This document shows positions 57,316-64,000 of a stretch of 64,000 bases of DNA, piece after piece; the stretch's first letter is position 1, and each line of letters opens with the position of its first letter. The DNA is taken from contig OZ025246.1 in the NCBI GenBank assembly GCA_964019155.1, forward strand, positions 4,237,066-4,301,065, written 5' to 3'. The DNA is from Osedax fenrisi. Taxonomy: Eukaryota; Annelida; Polychaeta; Sabellida; Siboglinidae. The notes below the pieces were generated by a model. It had not been told where the DNA came from. It worked only from the letters and a program-made list of their open reading frames with translations, and ran no database searches. The translations under genes were made by a program, and so were the position numbers.

Positions 57316-57701
57316 GTAGCCTGCATTCTCCTCCGTTGTTCCTCGTACATAGATTATATTATAATACCATGTAATCTAGGCAAGATCCAATCATCCTATT
57401 GTTTTAAAATAAAATTGAAAAATCATTTAAACTATGTATAATACCTTTTTATATATTATAATATGTTTATCTTAGCTACACTTCTTCGGAATCAATGTAT
57501 GTTGTTTGTTTGTTTGTTCAGTACGTTATACACCAGTGGGCTCCATATACCTACTAGTTTTTAGGAATTAATTTAATATGTGATAATATTAAATATTAGT
57601 ATCTAAAAATTATTATTATTTTAATTTTAATTTATTTATTTATTTAATCTATTATAAAATATAATGTTATATAAATATACTTATTGTATTATACAACATA
57701 T

Positions 57702-57743
<42 letters not shown>

Positions 57744-58181
57744 ATTTCATGTTGATATGAATATTTATAATATATGAGTGATTTTCATACTATTTTATAA
57801 TAATAATAGTATGTAGGCCTGTAGTCTATAATATACAATTATACATAACAAGAATATTACACTTATATATATAGAAACCAGAAAACTGCATAATATTTAC
57901 CTTCCCAGACCTGTGATAAAATAGCTGTATCTTATTATAATGTACTCCCTTAGGGGTATTTATAGATAACGAGTTATGCTATTGTTGTTGTCCTAAATAA
58001 TATGTGATTATATTTTCGTGAATACCCCATATATATATGACATTTTATATATGTATATATGTAAAGCCGTTAATTATATTATGTTAGCTAATAGTGTATA
58101 ATATATGTTATTGTGTCGTGTTCAACATTACATAATTAATATTAGTATATAACTTGAGTAGAATATTTTATTATATTTTTA

Positions 58182-58226
<45 letters not shown>

Positions 58227-58635
58227 ATATATCACAATGTGTCTCATATGTAGTTATATTATTATTCTATCACTAATTGTAAGACGTGTATGTAATATAT
58301 TTCATAACACAAATAATTGGAAACACATATCCTCTAGGTACATTGATGTCCAATATATATCTAATGACGTATATAATCACCATGTGTTTTTGAAGTTAAT
58401 AAACTATATTTTATATTTATTTTATAATATATATAGAAGTATTTATTTGTAATCAAGGGGACTACGTATTACCATCATAATTGGTATTACTATCATAATA
58501 GATCATATACAATTATTAACAATATATTCGATATAATCTAATTTAATAATAATGTATTATATAATGTACACATATATGTACTCTATATAATACATATAAC
58601 TACTTAGGAAATACCTATACATTAATTTAATATAT
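57316..58635. other. AT-rich DNA
   Basis: TA tracts at 57708-57740 and 58188-58220. The frame at 58237-58452 is I/Y/N-rich and unrecognised. Confidence 0.4.
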
Positions 58636-58689
58636 ATATATATATATATATCACGAACAAATCAAAATTCAATTTAATATTATCGTTTT

Positions 58690-58738
<49 letters not shown>
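58690..58738. repeat. (TA)n microsatellite
   Basis: About 22 TA units; a shorter tract lies at 58634-58651. Confidence 0.93.
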
Positions 58739-58740
<2 letters not shown>

Positions 58741-58919
58741 TACCGTTAAAACATATAATATATTGTATACTTTATTTGTTGAATTCTTAGATATATATTC
58801 ATTCTAAGATAACAAATAAATGTATTATATAGATATATATCCTTGAGTATACTAACAAAAATTAAAAAATTAAAAAATGCATTACATTTATTCGTCGGTA
58901 TTTTTTATTTTAATTAATA

Positions 58920-59478
58920 CCAAAGATTTTCCGAAGGAAAGATGGTTCACTCGACCGATTTATTGAAATAAAAACGAAACTAGCGCAAATGACACGTGTA
59001 TGTGAACTAAACTCTATTTTTTGATTAGTTTCTGTTTACATGTAAATTCGAAAAATAATACCCTAATATAATCTTAAATTAAGATATGTATAAAAATTTG
59101 ATTTATATATATCGAAAAGTAAGTGTTCCGCAAATATATTATTTGGAGATATCAAAAGTGAATTCATAAACATTTTACAGAATTTGTATAGGTCAAAATT
59201 AGATCGATTTAGTCATTGTTATTTACATGTAAACTTTCAATACCGTGAAAATGTCGTAATTTTAAAATATATTTTTTTAAATATAATTCACATATATATT
59301 ATAATATTAAAAGTATATTAGTCTGATAATTAGATTAATGTCATTATGAATTAATAATATTAAATTTAATTTAAAATAATACATGTGTATCCATCCAGTG
59401 GTTGGTATGAATACTATATTAAAACAATTACATAGCCTAGCTAGGGAGTGAACCATCTTTACTTCGCAAAATATGTGT
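58920..59478. mobile_element. TIR element B, 5-bp duplication, hairpin-tipped ends
   Basis: 559 bp. The left end CCAAAGATTTTCCGAAGGAA continues AGATGGTTCACTC. The right end, inverted, is ACACATATTTTGCGAAGTAA continuing AGATGGTTCACTC. The flanks are TAATA on both sides (58915-58919, 59479-59483). The left end is of the CC..GG type and the right of the GC type, the reverse of element A, so B is probably inverted relative to A. A shared CATGTAAATTCGAA..TACCCT block near B 59038-59063 and A's right part supports this. No coding capacity. Confidence 0.82.
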
Positions 59479-60255
59479 TAATACATGCGCATTCATTAGA
59501 GAAGAATTATAATAATTGTGTAAATGCCTATATTTTCTTTATTTATAAATAACACAATTATATGTTATCAAGTAATATTAGTATATATAGATATAAAATT
59601 ATATTTCTATTACAATTGTATATTAATATATTAATATAAAATAATATTATTATTCCGACATATACAATTGTTGGTAATTGCCAATTAATAATTACTACTT
59701 GGCGTAATATGATTTAATAATAATTATTAGTAATTATAATAAACAATAACAACTATTTAGAATATGAGAAAATATAACATGAAAACGCTTACAATTGTAG
59801 ATGATTCCCTTAATTCCAACTATTTTCCTTTAAGTGTAATTACTTTTAATTATAATTAATAATTAAGTAAGATAATTATATGTGTCATATAAATAATAAT
59901 ATAGTTATTATAAAAAAATACAATAGTGTTTATAGTAATTTTACAGCTAAAAATAAATACTTATAAAATAAAATTATTATTTTAAAGTAATATGCAAGAA
60001 CATTTACATTAATAATAAATATAAAATAGTATTATAAATGTAAAAACTAATATTTATTAAAATATTATAATATTATAAAATATACTTAATATGTCAAGTA
60101 ATGAATCCCAATATAAAATCGACAACTTAATATCGTTTATGCTTTAACCATATATCTAAGTAGACATTCAAATTTGAAATGTGAAATTTCACTTGATTAA
60201 TTTCGAGTTATCCTGAATATATATGAATATATATGAAAATGTATTCCTATATATA
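59479..60255. other. Very AT-rich DNA
   Basis: Nothing recognised. Confidence 0.4.
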
Positions 60256-60269
60256 TTATATATTTCGAA

Positions 60270-60545
60270 ATGTAGGGTTCTTCATATAAAATGGTTCTGT
60301 TAGAAATTATTATGAGTCACCGTATAAGGTATATATGAAGACAAATTAATTCCTCAAAAAACAACTTATTTAATTATTAATGAATAAATGTTTTGAAGAA
60401 TCATGTAGATTCTATATAAATATTCCTAGATTGGTTTATTTCAAATAACACTCGCATAGGTTATATTTGAAGAACCATCATGGTTCCTTATAAAGGTAAA
60501 CTGAAGAACATCAACAAGTTCCTCGAATAATAATTAGTTTTAAGA
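60270..60545. repeat. Degenerate GAAGAACC/GGTTCTT repeat region
   Basis: GGTTCTTCATATAAAATGGT, CTGTTAGAAATTATTATGAG, GAAGAACCATCATGGTTCC and related blocks recur in both orientations. CTGTTAGAAAT matches the tip of the element at 49978-51589, so this may be a decayed relative. Confidence 0.35.
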
Positions 60546-60965
60546 GTGCATATAATATGTATTATATATATATTGAATATCGAGACTATCTATAGATTTT
60601 AGATAAATCATAATACTAATCAAAACGAAAAAATATAAAATAATGACATATATATATATATAATTATAAATATGTAGTTAGAGAATCAGTGTAAATGAGA
60701 CTGACATAGTTTGTACGCGCACTAAATGTGTATACGTGTGCGGCGCATTACATTAATAAATATCGTATTGGCGTGCCTTCCGACGTGTGTCTACCGCCGA
60801 TATAGCTCTCTCGAAATGTAATTACAATGCTGCTACTGGTGGTGCTGGTATGTGTGTATGTGTGTGTGTGTGTGTCGCGATCTATGTGTGTGTCTATTGA
60901 ATTACGTACGCCAGTTAACTGCGCGACGTTTACACGCATGTACCAATATTAGTATGCCCAACTAT
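60546..60965. other. Mixed DNA with short TG tract
   Basis: A TG microsatellite at 60850-60875. Nothing coding is recognised. Confidence 0.4.
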
Positions 60966-60968
60966 AGT

Positions 60969-61000
<32 letters not shown>

Positions 61001-61016
61001 TCGACTATATTCGTAT

Positions 61017-61083
<67 letters not shown>
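60966..61083. repeat. Two (TA)n arrays
   Basis: 60966-60997 and 61022-61082, separated by a short unique block. Confidence 0.94.
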
Positions 61084-61089
<6 letters not shown>

Positions 61090-61289
61090 GTTTCATATAT
61101 TTACTGTTTTAGTAGTATATATATCATAATATATATCTTCATTAATATTACTATATGTAATGAACTTTATTTACGACAGATAAGCATTGTAAGTATGGTG
61201 TTGTATATAATCACACACACACTTCTTTTGTTTACTAAACTTAAAATAAAAAATAATATAATTCCGATAATAATAGTATATATATATAT

Positions 61290-61913
61290 AGACCACCAAA
61301 TAACTGTCATACTACTTTTGCTTTAGAATTTACAAACTTTACACATGCACATAACTATGATAACCTGGTCATTCTAGGATATTTCAACTTCCAATATGGC
61401 TCTGACAAACTACACCACCAAGACTTTAAATTACTTTATAACGAACTGAATTTAACTCAAAAACTCATACCCACGGACATATACTAGACCTGATACATAC
61501 ATACAACCATTATAAAATACTAATACATACTAAACCATGGTTTGTGATCCATCACTCTCTACATTACTCACTGGCAATTACGCAATAAACTCTCAACTTA
61601 ATTTACTGAACCCCTCACCTAAACAGACCCTACTTACTTACAGGTGTATCAGGAAAATAAATATTGATGTATTTTCATCTGATTTTATCTCTATGATAAA
61701 TAAAACCCAAATTACTGTACTCAACTTAAACACTATACCGAAATAACTACTAAATTAACACGTACCATTGAAAACAAACTACTTGACTCTACATAACGAA
61801 ACACCATGGTTTAACTCCAAATTAAATAATTTAAAAGTTTTATTTAGAAAATCATGTAGACTTTTTACTAAATCACCATCACACTCAAACTTAATTGACC
61901 TATGAAAAAATAG

Positions 61914-61945
<32 letters not shown>

Positions 61946-63832
61946 ATGAACTGAAATCACCTAAACCAGACTACTTTATTAACAAAACTAACGATTGTAT
62001 AAACGACTATAAACGACTTTATTAATTAGCTAAGACCCTCTAAGACCTCTTAGGAAAAATAAAATTGCTACACTCCCACAAATTCCCTATGATCAACTTT
62101 ATAAGAAATTTGCAGAATATTTTAAAGAAAAAATGAATACCATTTGTAGAAATTAATAGACTCTTGTACATTAACCCTCTTTACAATGCACCCCAAATAT
62201 TACCATGCACTTCGACACTAACACATATTACTTTACCTACTAATACTGAAATTATATTGTCACTTCTAGATGTTCTTCACCACACGACCAAATTCCTCTA
62301 TACTTAATAAAAAAACTAGCAAAAACTCTGACTCTGACTTACAAAAATATAATTGATGACTCACTTATAACTGAAACTAATCCAAATTTACTCAAAAATG
62401 CAATAATTACGCCAATAATAAAAAAACATAATCTTAACTCATCAGAATTCTCAAATTACAGACAAATATCTCAACTACATCTACTAACTAAAATTCTTGA
62501 AATAATCATATATACTCAACTCTCACACTACTTATCTGAAAATATGTTGCTAGACATCAGACAAAACGTGTTCCGTAAACTCTATAGTACTTAAACCACT
62601 GTACTATACCTATCTGATGACTTATATAATTCACTAGATACTGGACAACCAATACAGCTAATACTACTTGACTTATCCTCTGAATTCGACACCCTTAAAC
62701 ATAACATACTGTTAGAAATACTTAGAAACTTTGGAATACAAGATAAAACTATGGAATGGTTTTCTAATATTATTAAAGATATAAATTATTCCATTAAAAT
62801 AAGAAATAACTACTCTACCTCATATACCATCGACCACGGTGTCCCTCAATACTTCACGGTTCAATACTTTCTCCCATTCTTTTCTCTATAAATCGTATTC
62901 CATTACAAACAATTATGAAACGTTATCCATATATTAATTACAACTTATACGCAGACGACATATAACTACACGCAACGATAACAAACTCTACCCAACTACA
63001 AGACTGTTTAAACGAACTACAAAACTTGATAACAAATAATAACCTACTACTAAACCATTATAAAACTGAACTATTAAATATCACTAATGAGTCATTAGTA
63101 ATGAGTCATTAATAATGACCCAAATACTTATTTCCCTGAAATTATTATTAATCAACACAAAATCATTCCCATCAATTATGCGTCAATTTTAATAATAAAC
63201 TTAATCTAGATAAACACTACAGCTTATAAGTATACTTACTCAATCTACGACTGCACAGCTATTTAATCTTAAAATATACGACCATACTAAAATAAAAATA
63301 CTACAAAACTACTGACCCATACTCTCATACTATCCAGACTACAATCAAAGCCCTTTGCTACAATACTGTAATTCACTATTCTCGGGATCTGGAAAACTGA
63401 AAATAGACAAACTAGACAACATAATTAAACGCTTAATTAGAAATACATACCGACTACAGAAAACTTACCCTATAATTTATTAAACAAAATAAAATATAAA
63501 CCAAACACTATACTTTTACGTAATACAAATTCCATTAAACTATACCAACCGATTACCCATTGCATTAAATACGAAAGGAACAAAATTCATCAATTAGATT
63601 GAATAATTTACCCCTTATCTTAGAAATAAAATTCTAATGATTCATACCTTTAAAAAGAAATGAAAAAACTTTATTATCGCCCAACATTGATGTTCGTTTC
63701 GCATCGTAATATTATCGTGCGAATTATATACATTCGCTATTTGTATCTATATTTTCGATACATATTTTAGAATTATTATTATTAATGATGTGTTTAAATA
63801 AATACTTTCAACAACAACAACAACAACATATA
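61290..63832 (+). mobile_element. Decayed CR1/L2-type LINE with endonuclease remnant
   Basis: A long, heavily mutated relative of the LINE at 33393-35260. Plus-strand order: endonuclease remnant NYDNLVILGYFNFQYGSD (about 61350), a linker with PWFNSKLNNLKVLFRKSCR (about 61805), a TA insertion (61912-61941), the RT region, then a C-terminal part and 3' UTR ending TTTAAATAAATACTTTC plus (AAC)n at 63808-63830. The ATAAATAC-plus-trinucleotide tail is shared with the 35-kb copy. The 5' end is not defined. Confidence 0.85.
62440..63080 (+). pseudogene. Reverse transcriptase remnant of the 61-kb LINE
   Basis: RT blocks are recognisable despite many stops and frameshifts: LILLDLSSEFDTLKHNILLE (about 62655), MEWFSNIIKD, the DHGVPQ box (about 62833), and NYNLYADDI (about 62940), which keeps the catalytic YADD. 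After YADDI comes a TAA stop. By eye it is similar to the RT at 33614-35041 block for block, so the two belong to one family or close subfamilies. This copy is older. Confidence 0.85.
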
Positions 63833-63839
63833 CACACAC

Positions 63840-63856
63840 ATATATATATATATATC
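63840..63856. repeat. Short (TA)n
   Basis: TA tract after the LINE tail. Confidence 0.8.
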
Positions 63857-63950
63857 AACAAATTTCTATATCCCATAACTTCGATATCTAAGACACTATT
63901 TAAGACACAATGTATTCAATATATTCTGAGATATCTAGGATTGAATGTTT
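63855..63950. mobile_element. Truncated CAGTCAA-type MITE relative
   Basis: ATATCAACA, CTTCGATATCTAAGACAC and the end TTCTGAGATATCTAGGATTG resemble 53055-53132 in order and spacing. The left tip is missing and the right tip has decayed. Confidence 0.55.
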
Positions 63951-63959
63951 ATGTTTAAA

Positions 63960-63960
63960 T

Positions 63961-64000
<40 letters not shown>
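63960..64000. repeat. (TA)n microsatellite at window edge
   Basis: TA array running off the end of the window. Confidence 0.93.

Overview
The window looks like gene-poor, strongly AT-rich nuclear DNA of a metazoan. The evidence is: a split gene with canonical GT..AG introns encoding an animal-type actin-binding calponin-homology (CH) domain; several decayed non-LTR retrotransposons; two tRNA-derived SINE families; many short DNA transposons (hAT, pogo/Tc1-mariner-like and PIF/Harbinger-like ends with target-site duplications); and more than fifty (TA)n microsatellites. There are no operons, Shine-Dalgarno sites, CRISPR arrays, rRNA genes or convincing functional tRNA genes. I cannot name the species. 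The CR1/L2-type LINEs, SINEs and CpG-containing promoter-like patches fit a non-model invertebrate.

Layout. 0-10 kb: simple repeats, a 2.5-kb satellite of a 14-bp unit (2713-5246), two minus-strand copies of SINE family 1, and hAT-like debris near 9.2-9.7 kb. 10-18 kb: AT-rich DNA with (TA)n, TGTACA arrays, a foldback element (14895-15122), a hAT MITE with a perfect 8-bp duplication (15296-15539), a SINE family 2 copy, a LINE 3' fragment and a small TAGTG-ended MITE. 18-28 kb: a 1.5-kb minisatellite of palindromic 34-bp units, a CACTGT-ended element with subterminal 37-bp arrays, a Harbinger-like MITE, a CpG-rich promoter-like patch (21.5-22.2 kb), a G-rich (GTGTGGG)-type minisatellite and a GTCAGTAGTG minisatellite. 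28-40 kb: AT-rich DNA, a 5'-truncated CR1/L2 LINE with one readable RT frame (33.4-35.26 kb), retroelement 3' ends with expanded trinucleotide tails, a second CpG-rich patch with CRE/E-box motifs (36.95-37.46 kb) and a pogo-like MITE.

40.6-42.1 kb holds the only convincing host gene: two plus-strand exons of a CH1 domain, separated by a 1267-bp intron that carries a TIR element. Further exons must lie outside the window or be too diverged for me to see. 42-64 kb: AT-rich repeats, a 1456-bp hAT element with an internal 20-bp minisatellite, a minus-strand RTE-like LINE fragment, one DNA transposon nested inside another (49.98-51.59 kb), two long foldbacks, a second copy of the TIR family seen in the CH intron, and a heavily decayed CR1/L2 LINE with endonuclease and RT remnants (61.3-63.83 kb).

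Most open reading frames here are translations of microsatellites or satellites and are not genes. The most interesting novel item is the TIR family at 40964-41419 and 58920-59478. Both copies have 5-bp target duplications, and the tip of each terminal repeat carries a small hairpin whose stem pairs covary between ends.
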